Positions 40,832-51,269 of a stretch of 64,000 nt of DNA are shown piece by piece; the first letter of the stretch is position 1, and each line of letters opens with the position of its first letter. Under the pieces are notes generated by a model, which saw only the letters and a list, made by a program, of their open reading frames with translations, had not been told where the DNA came from and did not search any database. The DNA is taken from NCBI GenBank assembly GCA_963575745.1, contig CAUYUJ010007236.1, forward strand, positions 428,426 to 492,425, given 5' to 3'. Both the position numbers and the translations under genes were made by a program. This DNA comes from Prorocentrum cordatum. Taxonomy: Eukaryota > Sar > Dinophyceae > Prorocentrales > Prorocentraceae.

Positions 40832-41840
40832 TAAGCGCACTTCGCCCGATGAGAGGCGCGCTACCCGAGCTGCCCTTGGCCGTCTGGCCGACGCGCGTGT
40901 GAATAGTAAAACGCGCAACAGATATCAGCGCGCGTGCCAGCAGTTTGTCGGGCTCTTGAGTGCAACGCATCTCTCTCTGCCAGCCGCGTGGAACGATATG
41001 GATCTCTGCCTTCAGGATTATCCAGAGCATCTCTGGAGCATCGGAGCCTCGAAAGGGCAGGCGAACGACACTTTGTCTGGGGTGCAGCATTTTCTGCGCT
41101 CGCGCCGCCAATGCCCCGGAGCATGGCGCCTCCTCTCGGTGCGGTCCCGCCTCGAGGTGCCGAGCCGAGCGCCGCCGATGCCTGCTCGCGTCGCGGCCGC
41201 AATGGCCGGCTGGGCGCTCGAGCGCAATGCATTTGCCCTGGCCGCCTGCGTTCTCGGAGGCTTCCACCTGTGCCTGAGAACGGGTGAGATCCTGGGCTTG
41301 AACCGGGCCCTGGTCCAGATCGGCCCCCAGGGGCGAGGGGTTGCAAGTCTCTCTTGGGCCGAAACAGCGGCCCAGAAAGGCGCCCGGGCAACCGTCGCCG
41401 CCGACAATCCCTACATCGGGGCCTGGATGCATCGTGCGGTGTTGCTGGATCCGGCCGGCAAACTTTGGAGCGGTGCGCTCCCAGCCTTCCACGCCGCTTT
41501 TAGGCGAGCTGCTGCACGTGTTGGCTGCCGCCACGCGCGCCTAACTCCGCGCGGCCTCCGTCGGGGCGGGGCCGCGCGCGAGTGTCTAGCTCCGAAGAAT
41601 CTAGAGCGCGCGATGCTTCGTGGGCGATGGAGCTCCATCAGGACAGCCAATATACATATATATCTATATATCCATATGCATATGTATGTATATGTATGTA
41701 TGTATATATATATATATATATGCATTGAAGACGGTGCCGCCATCCTAGCAGAGATGCAGTTCAGAGGTGAAACGCAGAAGTGGATTGATCATGATGCGTC
41801 TTCTTTCGTCTCTCGAAGTAAGTGGAATTCGGATAAATAG
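40773..41840 (+). pseudogene. Tyrosine recombinase of the retroelement with a TA-rich microsatellite at the active-site tyrosine
   Basis: The usable frame starts near 40887: LGRLADARVNSKTRNRYQRA as the core-binding start, GASKGQANDTLSGVQHFLRS, the first catalytic Arg in GGFHLCLRTGEILGLN (near 41276), HARLTPRGLRRGGAARECLA holding the second Arg, and MLRGRWSSIRTANIHI before the tyrosine region. In relatives the last motif runs into a single YIEDGAAIL (recalled). Here 41651-41723 is a TATATA/TATGTA tract adding about 24 Ile/Tyr/Met residues, and the frame then resumes as IEDGAAILAEMQFR to the stop at 41840. Several Tyr codons are now present, so the catalytic one cannot be named. Probably inactive. 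Confidence 0.75.
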
Positions 41841-41861
41841 CCAGGGTGGGGCGGGTGGAAA

Positions 41862-42089
41862 GGATCGAGCGGCCTCGACCCCCTCAGATCGCAGCCCGGA
41901 GCGCCGCTGTGCCGACCATTCTTGGGTCGACCGTCTGGGTCCCTGGCCAAGCGCGATGAGGCGCGAAGAGTGGAGTCGAGGGCCCCTCGGATCCGAGCCA
42001 AAGTGCTATGGCCACTTGAAAAAAGGATGGGGCCCTCGGGAGGCCCCCAGCCCCGCGCGCTTCCGCGCCGCCGCCTCCCCACAACCGCA
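41862..42089 (+). repeat. Terminal direct repeat, copy 1
   Basis: About 228 bp beginning GGATCGAGCGGCCTCGAC and ending with ACAACCGCA, about 92% identical to 42239-42466. It starts 21 bases after the recombinase stop, as expected for a 3' terminal repeat of a tyrosine-recombinase element. Confidence 0.85.
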
Positions 42090-42238
42090 CTTTTATAAAC
42101 GCTTGCGGTAGATGAGTCCGGGGAGGGGGAACAGGGGGTGCGGGGTAAGACATGGCCGAGAAACAGAATGCATGGCAGTCGCTGTTGCCCGCCCGCTTCC
42201 ACCCTTGGCGGCTGTTTTTCCTGTGTAAAGACCCGCAA

Positions 42239-42466
42239 GGATCGAGCGGCCTCGACTCCTTCAGATCGCAGCCCAGAACGCCGCTGTGCCGCCCATTCTT
42301 GGGTCGACCGTCTGGGTCCCTGGCCAAGCGCGATGAGGCGCGGATAGTGGAGTCGAGGGCCCCTCGGATCCGAGTCGAAGTGCTATGGCCACTTGAAAAA
42401 GGATGGGGCCCTCGGGGGGGCCCCAGTCCTGTGTGCTTCCGCACCGCCGCCTCCCCACCAACCGCA
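42239..42466 (+). repeat. Terminal direct repeat, copy 2
   Basis: Same sequence displaced by 377 bp. The 149 bp between the copies (42090-42238) includes GACATGGCCGAGAAACAGAA and has no gene. Confidence 0.85.
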
Positions 42467-42546
42467 TATATATACATATCTATATATACACTTATATATG
42501 TATATACATGTATATACATATATACATACATGCATGTATGTAAATA
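42464..42546. repeat. TATA / TATG microsatellite abutting the terminal repeat
   Basis: Begins exactly where the second terminal repeat ends, and resembles the tract inside the recombinase (41651-41723). 42585-42690 is CT-rich. Confidence 0.9.
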
Positions 42547-42689
42547 GATGCGTTCCCTCACCTCTAGATGTCTCGTTGGTGTTATTATCTTTCTCTCTTT
42601 CTCACTCTCTCTCTATCTTTCCAATCTCCCCCATGCGTCCATGCCTCTCTCTGTCTCTCTTTCTCTCTCCCTCTCTCTCAGCCGCTGCC

Positions 42690-44135
42690 GTTAGCAGCCA
42701 CGCTGATTGGCGCGTAAACTTCAAGGCCCTGGACGCACTCTGGAGTGCCCGATGACTCTCGCGCAATTTGGCACCTTTGCGGTGCGGGCGGAGTCCTCAG
42801 ATTTGTCGCTCCTCAGGATTCCCTCCTGACGCCATGCTGCTGTCGAAGTTTGGGAAGTGTGGATGCGACAACAGTATCAAGCAGTGTGCAGGACACTCTG
42901 CATCTTCCATGCTAGCCTCGCGGAATCATTCTCCGAACTGTTCAGTCAAGGTCAAGGTGTCCCTGTAGCGCGCGAGCGAGGTCGTTGTGCGGGGCGGGCC
43001 TAATTGTTTGTAGCCAGCTGCCCGCGGCACACCCCGCCAACTCGCCAGCGCAGCGGGGCAGCGCGAAGCAGGTTGAGCTAAGTATTGGCATTGGAACTTC
43101 CCTGGGGCCTCCTGAGGGCCTCTCGGGAGCCTTTTTAGGGTTGTTTTGGGAGGCCGCCGGTGGTCTGTACGGGGATCTCTGAGAGGAGTTTTTAGGAGGT
43201 TTTTTTTGCCTCCCGGGTAACTTTGTTTGGAGGTTTCTGGGGGACTCGCAGGGGCCTCTTGGGGACATGTTAAATCCAGGAAGGGGAAAACACACACACC
43301 GACAAAATTAATCGTCGATCCCCCAGAAAATGTGAGAAAAGATGGGCAGTGGGGGGGAAATCAAAAAACCAGAAATTATGGGAAAATGTAAGGAATCCTT
43401 TTATTCGTGTGTATTTTTTTGTGTGCCCCAGGGCCCCTTCAATGTTATATGTCTCGGATGCAATCCTGTAGGAACAGGCTGCCAGTGCAAAATTGATCTA
43501 CCCTCGTTCGGCCCATCTTGGGCATCTCTTTGGCGTCTTGGGTACGTGTTGGGCCGTCTTAGGGCCCTCTCGGGACCCTGTTGGACTGTTTTGGAGCCCT
43601 CGTGGGGGAAGGGCCACTACGTTCAACGATGTAGAACCCGGAGGACTAGCATTCACGTTTGTTCTCGACGGCCTCTTGCTCGTCCTCGTGGAGCCCTCTT
43701 GGGCCGTCTTGGGGACCCCTGGGGCCGTCTGGAGGCCATCTTGTGGTCCTTTGGGAGAGTCTGGAACCCTTCTCTGGGCTTCTGAGACTCCAATGGGGGC
43801 CCTCGACTCTGTCTTTGGGCAAGCTCGGCTGTCTTGTGGCGTGTTTGAATGTGTCTCGTTGCTGTTTGCTGGTGTGGCTGCCATGTGCAGTTTTGTTTGA
43901 CAGGGTTGGCTGGTTGTGCTTGTTCTTGCGCTCGCTGCTTGTGATGCATTTGTTTGTGTCTGCTGGCACTGGCTGTTACTCTCCCCAGGAGAGCCACGCC
44001 TGGGTACAAACAAAAATATCCCGGCAAAGCAACCTAACAGCGATGTGTAGGAGCATATCTGGAAGCATTCCCCTTAAGATTCAGATGAGAATCCTGTTGT
44101 AGAATTCTGCTGTTCTCGCAGTCGTAGTCGCATTC
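42690..44135. other. Spacer; 43500-43800 carries GGGCC-TCTTGGG degenerate repeats
   Basis: No gene is supported. 43075-43265 and 43500-43800 are rich in words like TCTTGGGGGCC, CCTCTCGGGAC and CCGTCTTGGGG, which recur at 51.25-51.6 kb (reverse orientation) and 59.2-59.5 kb, so this is a dispersed repeat family. 43310-43420 is AT-richer and unique. Confidence 0.6.
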
Positions 44136-44169
44136 GCGATGACAGTCGCAGTGGCAACGGCAGTCGCAG

Positions 44170-45135
44170 TCACAGCCTCAGCCTCAGCCTGCCTCAGCCT
44201 CAGCCTCAGCCTGCCTCAGCCTCAGCCTGCCTCAGCCTCAGCCTCAGCCTGCTTCAGCCTCAGCCTCAGTCTGCCTTCAGCCTCGGCCTCAGCCTCAGCC
44301 TGCCTCAGCCTCAGCCTGCATCAGCCTCAGCCTCAGCCTCAGCCTGCATCAGCATCAGCCTGCCTCAGCCTCAGCCTCAGCCTCAGCCTCAGCCTCAGCC
44401 TCAGCCTCAGCCTGCTTCAGCCTCAGCCTCAGTCTGCCTTCAGCCTCGGCCTCAGCCTCAGCCTGCCTCAGCCTCAGCCTGCCTCAGCCTCAGCCTCAGC
44501 CTGCCTCAGCATCAGCCTGCCTCAGCCTCAGCCTCAGCCTGCCTCAGCCTCAGCCAGCCTGCAGCCTCAGCCTCAGCCTCAGCCTTCAGCCTGCAGCCTC
44601 AGCCTCAGCCTCAGCCTGCCTCAGCCTCAGCCTGCAGCCTCAGGCCAGTCAGCCTCAGCCTCAGCCTGCAGCTCAGCCTCAGCCTCAGCCTCAGCCTCAG
44701 CCTCAGCCTGCAGCCTCAGCCTCAGCCTCAGCCTGCAGCCTGCAGCCTCAGCCTGCCTCAGCCTCTGCCTCAGCCTCAGCCTCAGTCAGCCTCAGCCTCA
44801 GCCTCCTCAGCCTCAGCCTGCCTTCAGCCTCAGCCTCAGCCTCAGCCTGCCTCAGCATCAGCCTGCCTCAGCCTGCAGCCTCAGCCTGCCTCAGCCTCAG
44901 CCTCCTCAGCCTGCCTCAGTCTGCCTTCAGCCTCGGCCTCAGCCTCAGCCTGCCTCAGCCTCAGCCTGCCTCAGCCTCAGCCTCAGCCTGCCTCAGCCTC
45001 AGCCTCAGCCTCAGCCTCAGCCTCAGCCTCAGCCTCAGCCTCAGCCTCAGCCTGCGGCTGCCTTCAGCCTCGGCCTCAGCCTCAGCCTGCCTCAGCCTCA
45101 GCCTGCCTCAGCCTCAGCATCAGCCTGCCTCAGCA
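44170..45135. repeat. CAGCCT hexanucleotide array with CAGCCTGC variants
   Basis: About 960 bp of CAGCCT with interspersed CAGCCTGC and CAGCCTTC units. The hexamer keeps one frame open as Ser/Ala/Leu/Pro/Gln repeats (44139-45140), which is not evidence of a gene. Confidence 0.97.
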
Positions 45136-45605
45136 TTTAAAATGTGGCCCAGGAATGGAGTTCTGGGAACTCGAAGAACACGAAGTGGCCTACAGTTGGC
45201 TCCGGGCATTCAAAATCATGCCCAGGAATGGAGTTCTGGGAGAACCACGAAGTGGCCTACAGAAAAAATGTGGCCCGGGAATGGAGTTCTGGGAAGAAGA
45301 GCACGAAGTGGCCTACAGTTGGCTCCGGGCATCCAAAATGTGGCCCGGGAATGGAGTTCTGGGAAATCGAAGAGCACGAAGTGGCCTACAGTTGGCTCCG
45401 GGCATCCAAAATGTGGCCCGGGAATGGAGTTCTGGGAAGTCGAAGAGCACGAAGTGGCCTACAGTTGGCTCCGGGCATCCAAAATGTGGCCCGGGAATGG
45501 AGTTCTGGGAAGTCGAAGAGCACGAAGTGGCCTACAGTTGGCTCCGGGCATTCAAAATGTGGCCCGGGAATGGAGTTCTGGGAGGTCGAAGAGCACGAAG
45601 TGTGT
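45136..45605. repeat. 73-bp tandem satellite, about 6.5 copies
   Basis: The unit contains AAAATGTGGCCCGGGAATGG, AGTTCTGGGAAGTCGAAGAG and CACGAAGTGGCCTACAGTTG. The first copies are variant (45136-45290, one truncated), and the last four are nearly identical. Confidence 0.96.
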
Positions 45606-46575
45606 GACTGTTTGCTTAAAACGAGCCCGGCCCTCGCCTGTCCGGCTCCCGCCCAGACCCCCCTGGGGAGTCATCAGAGGCTCTCTTTTGACCCCATTAG
45701 AAACCTATTAGTCTTCGCTGTTAGGTGCAAACCTCCAAGCAACGCTTCTGGCTCCCGGAGCGGAAGGCGGCGTGAGGGGGGGGGGGCCCGACCCATGGGT
45801 GTGGTCGGTCCCAGGGCCACATAGAAGAGTGTTGGGCATCCCGACGCGCTCCACCGTGCACACGTCATGGAGGTGGACGCACGCCCGGCGTTCACCGAAT
45901 GAAAAAACTTAGAGCGTGAATTACCTACCCCGCTTTCGCTTTCAGGCAAAACCAAATCATACCATACGGCTCCTCGTCGAGCGGCCTGACCAGTACATGC
46001 CGTGATTTGGCATCGCTTGGTATCTCTTGGAAGCGAGGGTGGTCAAAAGCGAGGTAGGTTTGTTTGCCCCCGAAAAACGGCAGAAACACCAACGGCATGC
46101 GCTCCGCGCAGAGTTCTTTGGCCCACGTTGGGCCTCCCTGGCAGCGCTTCCGGCGCCGCCCCCGGAGGGCTCCGCGCGCCGAGGGGCGGGGCCCGGCGCG
46201 GATCCAAGAGCAATCCGCGCGGGCCTCCAGCATCTTCCTATCTCCTATTTCGGGCTATTTCCAACATTTTCGGGCTATTTCCAACATTTTCGGGCCTCCA
46301 ACATCTTCCTATTTCCTATTTCGGGCTATGTCCAACATTTGTCCTATTTCCAGCATTCCGGCGTTTTTTCTTTTCCTATTTCGTTTTTGTTCGTGTTTGT
46401 CGCTGTATTGTGTTTTTTTTCGTGTTCATGGCGTCTTTGTTTCGTCCTATCTCGTGCGCTCCCTACCCGTTCTGGCTGTGCTCGCTGCAGCCCTCGGCGG
46501 CAGAGGCCTCACGGAGGTCCGGCACGGGTGGGAGAGGTCCGCGCGGACCTCCAAGGGTTTGACATTGGTGGATTC
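45606..46575. other. Spacer with CGGGCTATTTCCAACATTTT repeats
   Basis: 46230-46350 contains four copies of CTATTTCGGGCTATTTCCAA/CCAACATTTTCGGG. The rest (45606-46230 and 46350-46575) appears unique, with no gene I would support. Confidence 0.6.
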
Positions 46576-46577
46576 TA

Positions 46578-46762
46578 AGTCGGGCCTGTCCCCCTACAGG
46601 GGGAGCTTCGACGAGAAATAAGATATTCCCAAAGAATAATAAAAAATAATCCAAAAATAGTCGGGGGACTATTTTTTGAGCATGTTTTTACCTTTTTGGT
46701 GCATTTTTCTGGTACTTTTCATTTTTCGTCGAAAATCCCCCTGTAGGGGGACAGGCCCGACT
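46578..46762. mobile_element. 185-bp MITE with long inverted ends and TA duplication
   Basis: Left end AGTCGGGCCTGTCCCCCTAC (46578 onwards) and right end are exact inverse complements for about 26 bp, extending with few mismatches through CAGGGGGAGCTTCGACGA to about 45 bp. TA flanks both sides (46576-46577 and 46763-46764), suggesting a Tc1/mariner-type non-autonomous element (inference from TA). The centre is AT-rich with no coding capacity. The whole element can fold as one hairpin. Confidence 0.85.
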
Positions 46763-46764
46763 TA

Positions 46765-47420
46765 ACTCTAGTTCAGTGTCCCTCTCGGGCCGAACGAAGG
46801 GGGGGCATTTGGAAATGGGGGGTTACGAAATTTGCTGCGTGCAGTTGGTTTCGGTCCCACCGAGGGGGCCACTCCTCGATGCATGGCCGCCTCCCGGCGC
46901 CAGGAGGCGCTGGGAAAGTCAGCTCCGTGAGCTGATTCTCAAACCCCCCCTTTGCTACCCCCCCTTTCGCCCGGCCCGACCCTCTCGGGCGTGCCTCTTG
47001 CGAGCGTCGACCTGGTCCGATGCGTGGTCTCCTAAATGGCCGCGCTGTCGTAGCCGAGACGGGGCCCAGGCCCGCAGATGACACCTGTTGGCTTCGATTC
47101 AGGGCGGACGATGCACCGGAGATTGGGGGCGATGTGCAGGCATGACGTCCTGACCGAGAGGCTCCAGCAGCGTGTCTCCGATGTCTGAGGCGAACACTTC
47201 CAACAGCTGCCACCCGCTTTCGTGGGATGCTCTCTTTCCTTGCGGGCCGTCGAAGTTGCCCAGGGGCGTACGTGCAACGGTGCTGCGCGCTGGGTTGCGC
47301 TGACGCTCCGATCACAGGCCGTCGCCTCCATCTTTCTTCCTTTGGTTTCGAGTTCAGACTGCTTCTCTCGTTCCGCGACTGTTCTCGGACAGCAGCAGCT
47401 GGCACACCAGGCTGGGATTA
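46765..47420. other. Spacer, nothing recognised
   Basis: Mixed-composition DNA with short open frames on both strands and no recognisable protein, before the GAT microsatellite. Confidence 0.5.
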
Positions 47421-47653
47421 TGATGGTTGCGATATGTATGACGATGCTGATGCTGATGCTGACGATGCTGCTGACGATGCTGATGATGATGATGCTAATG
47501 ATGCTGATGTTGATGCTGTGTGTGATGAGGATGAGGACGATGAGGATGAGGATGATGAGGATGAGGATGAGGATGATGAGGAAGATGATGCTGCTGATGA
47601 TGATGCTGATGATGATAATGGTGATCATGATGCTGATGATGATGATGCTGATT

Positions 47654-47750
<97 letters not shown>

Positions 47751-47792
47751 CCATGCTGGTGATGATGCTGCTGCTGCTGCTGCTGCTGATGC

Positions 47793-47863
<71 letters not shown>

Positions 47864-47892
47864 ATGATGCTGATGAGTCTGCTGTCGGTGAT
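47420..47892. repeat. GAT / GATGCT microsatellite
   Basis: Imperfect at first (TGATGCTGA, GATGAG), then long pure GAT runs (47645-47748 and 47796-47868) separated by a CTG run. Poly-Asp, poly-Met or poly-His frames are repeat translations. Confidence 0.98.
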
Positions 47893-47929
47893 GGTGCTGG
47901 CGACGATCGCGAGGAGGCGGAGCCCGAGG

Positions 47930-48960
47930 TGGAAGCGGGGGGGGAGGCAGAGGCTGAGGATGAGGAGGAGGAGGAGGAGGAGGAGGAGGAGGAAGGAGGA
48001 AGAAGGAAGAAGGAAGAAGAAGGAGGAGGAGGAGGAGGAGGAGGAGGAGGAGGAGGCAGAGGAGGAGGAGGAGGAGGAGGAGGAGAGGAGGAGGAGGAGG
48101 CGGAGAGAGAGGAGGAGGAGGAGCGAGAGGCGGAGGAGGAGGCTGGGAGGAGGGAGGAGGAGAGGAGGAGGAGGAGGAGGAGGAGGAGGTAGGAGGAGGA
48201 GGAGGAGGAGGAGGAGGAGGAGGAGGAGGGGAGGAGGAGGCAGAGGCGGAGGAGGAGGAGGGGGGGTGAAGAAAAAGGGGGAAGAAAAAGAAGACGAGCA
48301 CGGCCCCGGTGAGGTTCTGCGCCTCCTGCGGCTGCGGCCTCGACGAGCAGCGGCGCGCGCTCCGCGGCTGCGTCGGCGGCCCGGCACGGGCCCTGGGCCC
48401 GCAGGCGGGGGCCGCAGGCGGCGCGCCACGCCCCCGCCGCCCGCCTTGGAGGGTCTGCTCCCTCCCTCCCTCCCTCCCTCTCTCCCTCCTCCTCCCTCTC
48501 TCCTCCTCCTGCCTCTCGCCCTCCCTCCCTCCTCCTCCCGTCCCTCTCTCCCTCCTCCTACCTCTCTCCCTCCAACCTTCCCCCTCTCCTACTCTCTCCT
48601 TCCCTCCTCCCTTCCTCTCTCCCTCCTCCTACCTCTCTCCCTCCTACCTCCCTCCCTCCCTCCCTCCCTCCTCCCTCCCTCCTCCTCCTCCTCCTCCCTC
48701 TGGTCCCCCGTCCTTTCCTCCCTTCCTCCCTCCTCCCCTCTTTTCCCTCCTCCCTCCCTCCTCCCTCCTCCTCCCTCTCTCCCTCCTCCTCCCTCTTTCC
48801 CTCCTTCCCTCCCTCCCCTCCTCGCTCCTCCCTCATCCCTCCCTCCCTACCTCCCTCCTCCTTCCTCCACCTCCTTCCCTTCCTCTTCCCTCCCGCCTTC
48901 CTCCCTCACCCCTCTCCTCCCTCCCTCCCTCCTCCCTCCTCCGTGGCCCCCCTTCACGCT
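47930..48960. repeat. Purine tract (47930-48290), GC-rich island, then CCCTCCCT pyrimidine tract (48450-48950)
   Basis: GGA-type tract, then CTCCCTCC-type tract. The 150-bp island between (48300-48450) has a + strand frame with VRFCASCGCGLDEQRRALRG, four Cys in a zinc-like spacing, which could be a small exon but is too short to call. Confidence 0.85.
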
Positions 48961-49243
48961 GCCCCCTCCTCCCCGTCGGGCACCTTCCCCCTTCTCTCGC
49001 TCCCGTTGCCCCCGGCACTCTCCTCCTTCTTCCGGAAGAGTGCGAGCGCAGGATGTCTCACGAGGCCTCCCCCCAACACTCACTCAAGTATTGTTCATAC
49101 ATACTCAAGCCGGGCGTGTCCCTATACAGGAGGACAATTCAAACATAGCCAACAAACTTGTTTTGGGGACGATGTTTCCAGTATTTTTTGCCCACGTTTG
49201 AGTATGGGGCTGGATAGACCTCACTTTAGTAAACCTCCCCTCA

Positions 49244-49522
49244 GTGACATGTACCGGGGGCCGCCCCTCCGAACGTTGCCCCGTGCCCCCAGCTCGCTCC
49301 TCCGACTCTCGCCCCAACAATCTCGAATGGGACTGGGCCGACGTGGACCCGAAGCCAGAGCGCCCTCGCCCGGCGGAACCAGGCCCGCCAGTCCTGTACG
49401 TGTCGAATCACACGCTGGTGGGGAGCGGCCAGTGGCTTCGCTGCACCACCTGCGGCAGGTCGGCCAAGGCCCCAGGCCCGCGTCGTCGCCTCTGGCATTC
49501 CCAATGCCAGCCCCGGCCGTGA
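49244..49522 (+). CDS. Fragment with a small Cys/His zinc motif
   Basis: A short frame ending in a stop at 49522. The convincing part is the second half: NNLEWDWADVDPKPERPRPA, PVLYVSNHTLVGSGQWLRCT and CTTCGRSAKAPGPRRRLWHS followed by QC, a pattern (HTL...W.RC..CG......RL...C) seen at the ends of many dinoflagellate mobile-element proteins (recalled). There is no matching upstream coding sequence here, so it is probably a remnant. Confidence 0.4.
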   Translation: MTCTGGRPSERCPVPPARSSDSRPNNLEWDWADVDPKPERPRPAEPGPPVLYVSNHTLVGSGQWLRCTTCGRSAKAPGPRRRLWHSQCQPRP

Positions 49523-50570
49523 GAGCTCGCTCGCAGGCGGGATAGAAGCGCGGCCATAACGAGCGGCAGCTCGTCCACGGCCACGGCAGCAGCAGCGGCC
49601 ATGGCAGCAGTGACGGCCGTGATGGGGGCCACTGTCATGGGCCAAGCCAGCGGCGGGCAGGAAGCGGCACACCATGAGATAAAGCACAGGGCGGAGCAGC
49701 ATCACGGATACTGCGTGTGCGTGGTGTGGAGGGCACTCCAAGGTGTGCGTGCGGCTCCTGGCTCGGGAGTGCTGCGGCCCGCTGGAGCCCCGCGGCAAGA
49801 GCGAGGGATGACGCGGGTCGCCGGCCACGGGATCGCATACGTGGAGGTTTGCACCCGAAGATGGGCAAGGCCCTGGGGCGCTGAGCCTCTCCCGCCTGCG
49901 GGAGCGGAGTGGCGGAGAGCTAATAGTCTGGTCTGCGCGCCTCTCCCCTCCACCCTCAGGGCCCTCAGGGGCGTGCGCGTGCCGAGGGGCGGCACGAGCG
50001 TGGATTGGCCTTTCGATTCGGTCGGCAAGTCTAGCGAATTACAAAAAAATCCCTCCCCCCCCTCCCCCCATGCATCCAAGTTGGGGAAGAGAGCCCCAAA
50101 ATGGGGTCGAGAGCTGTAGGCCAGCTTCGAGCCACGGGCTGCGCGACCCCCATCCTCCAGGATGGGGTCGTGAGCTTCGGGATGTGGTCATGAGCTCCAC
50201 GACAATGACGACGATCGAGGATCGACGACGACGATCGACGATCGAATAACCTGTGAGCTTACAAGAAATGGGAACACTCGCCTCAAAATCTGCCCACATA
50301 TTGCCCACACCGATTGGCCACACCGAATAGCTTGACCAAGCTGAAGCCCACCGATTAGCCACACAGGCGCTGCCAACAAAAGCAGGTAGCGGCGGTGGCT
50401 CGCCGTAGGCGTATTCGATAATGCGAAAGCCACGGCGAGAATGATTGGTAAGTCTTTGCGATCGTTGTACGCCGACGCACACAAATATATCACTTACAGA
50501 AATGGTTACCTTCTGCATCGCGACTGCGACGCAAAACAACGGAGCGGATCACGACTGTGACGCACAACCA
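49523..50570. other. Spacer, mostly unique
   Basis: No gene is supported. 50090-50180 has three ATGGGGTCG(A/T)GAGCT words and 50200-50245 has GACGATCGA repeats. Confidence 0.55.
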
Positions 50571-50574
50571 CAGT

Positions 50575-50780
50575 GACGCCCTTCCCTCCTCCGTCCTCCT
50601 CCGACCTCCTCCCACCTCCCTCCACCTACCGCCAACCTCCTCCTACCTCCTCCTACCTCATCCTATCTTCTCATACCCACGTCTCGTCCTCCATCTTTGC
50701 CTTCCCTCCTCCCTCCATGCATCCCTCCCTCCTGCCATGCCGCCTCACATGCATCGCCTCCTTCCTGAACGCATCCCTCC
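50575..50780. repeat. CT/CCT-rich tract
   Basis: TCCTCC, ACCTCC and CCTCCCTCC repeats with the occasional interruption. Then 50780-50900 is mixed. Confidence 0.8.
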
Positions 50781-50894
50781 CTTACTGGAGGTATCGAGGA
50801 GTACGGAGAAGGAGGACGAGGGAAATAAGAAGGGGGGCCAGGAGCACGAGGGAAGGGTGGCGTAGAGGGAGGATGAGGACCCTCCCCCCTGCCT

Positions 50895-51150
50895 CCCCGA
50901 GGCCACGGGTGGTGTACCAGTGGGCCACGGGTGCACCCGAGAAGCGACTTCGAGTGTACCAGGGGCACGTCACTAATCGACGTGCAAAAAATGCTGAATG
51001 TATCCGGCAAAACAGACGTCGATTAGCGAAACCGACGAAGGAGTGCACCGGTGCACTCCGAAAGCGGTGGCAGAGTGTACCAGTGATCTCGGAACCTGGT
51101 TCCGAGTGCACTGGTGCGCTCTGCTACCGGTGACGGGTGCACCAGTGGAA
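50895..51150. repeat. Cluster of short inverted repeats around GTGCACTGGTGCA-type words
   Basis: ACTAATCGACGT (near 50972) pairs with ACGTCGATTAG (near 51020). TGCACCGGTGCA (51047-51058) is palindromic. CTCGGAACC-T-GGTTCCGAG (51089-51107) is a perfect hairpin. Similar GTGCACCAGTGG and GTACCAGTGG words flank these. No gene. Confidence 0.7.
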
Positions 51151-51269
51151 TCGGATGTCGCCCGATGGGCCGGTGGTGCCATTGACGCCCCGAGCCTGCG
51201 GCGGTGGTGTCAAGTCCTCAAACAACCTCGACGCTCCCAAATGGGCGAAAGCCCCCTGAGGATCATAAC

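Larger units (their letters stand above)
20900..42466 (+). mobile_element. Tyrosine-recombinase (DIRS-like) retroelement carrying a C5 DNA methyltransferase, split by a 15.5-kb insertion
   Basis: Two parts, 20.9-23.93 and 39.47-42.47 kb, read as one element on the + strand: reverse transcriptase, RNase H-like segment, C5-cytosine methyltransferase, DUF4326-like domain, a second RNase H domain and a tyrosine recombinase, followed by a terminal direct repeat. RT plus RNase H plus methyltransferase plus tyrosine recombinase is the DIRS layout, but classical DIRS methyltransferases are adenine type; capture of cytosine methyltransferases by retrotransposons, including in dinoflagellates, is published. 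This copy is dead: a 15.5-kb insertion in the methyltransferase and several frameshifts downstream. The left boundary is uncertain. Confidence 0.75.

Noticed and set aside
41862-42466. Long terminal repeats of an LTR retrotransposon
   Set aside because: Both copies lie on the same side of the element, 377 bp apart, and the element encodes a tyrosine recombinase, not a DDE integrase.
44139-45140. 334-codon Ser/Ala/Leu/Gln/Pro repeat frame
   Set aside because: A direct result of a six-base repeat without stops; no unique sequence, start context or neighbouring gene supports it.
48309-48450. Small zinc-motif exon (CASCGCGLDEQRR)
   Set aside because: Too short, between low-complexity tracts, with no splice sites or partner exons recognised; mentioned only as a possibility.
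47222-49201. Very long frames with poly-Asp, poly-Met or poly-His
   Set aside because: They translate GAT and GGA microsatellites in different frames.
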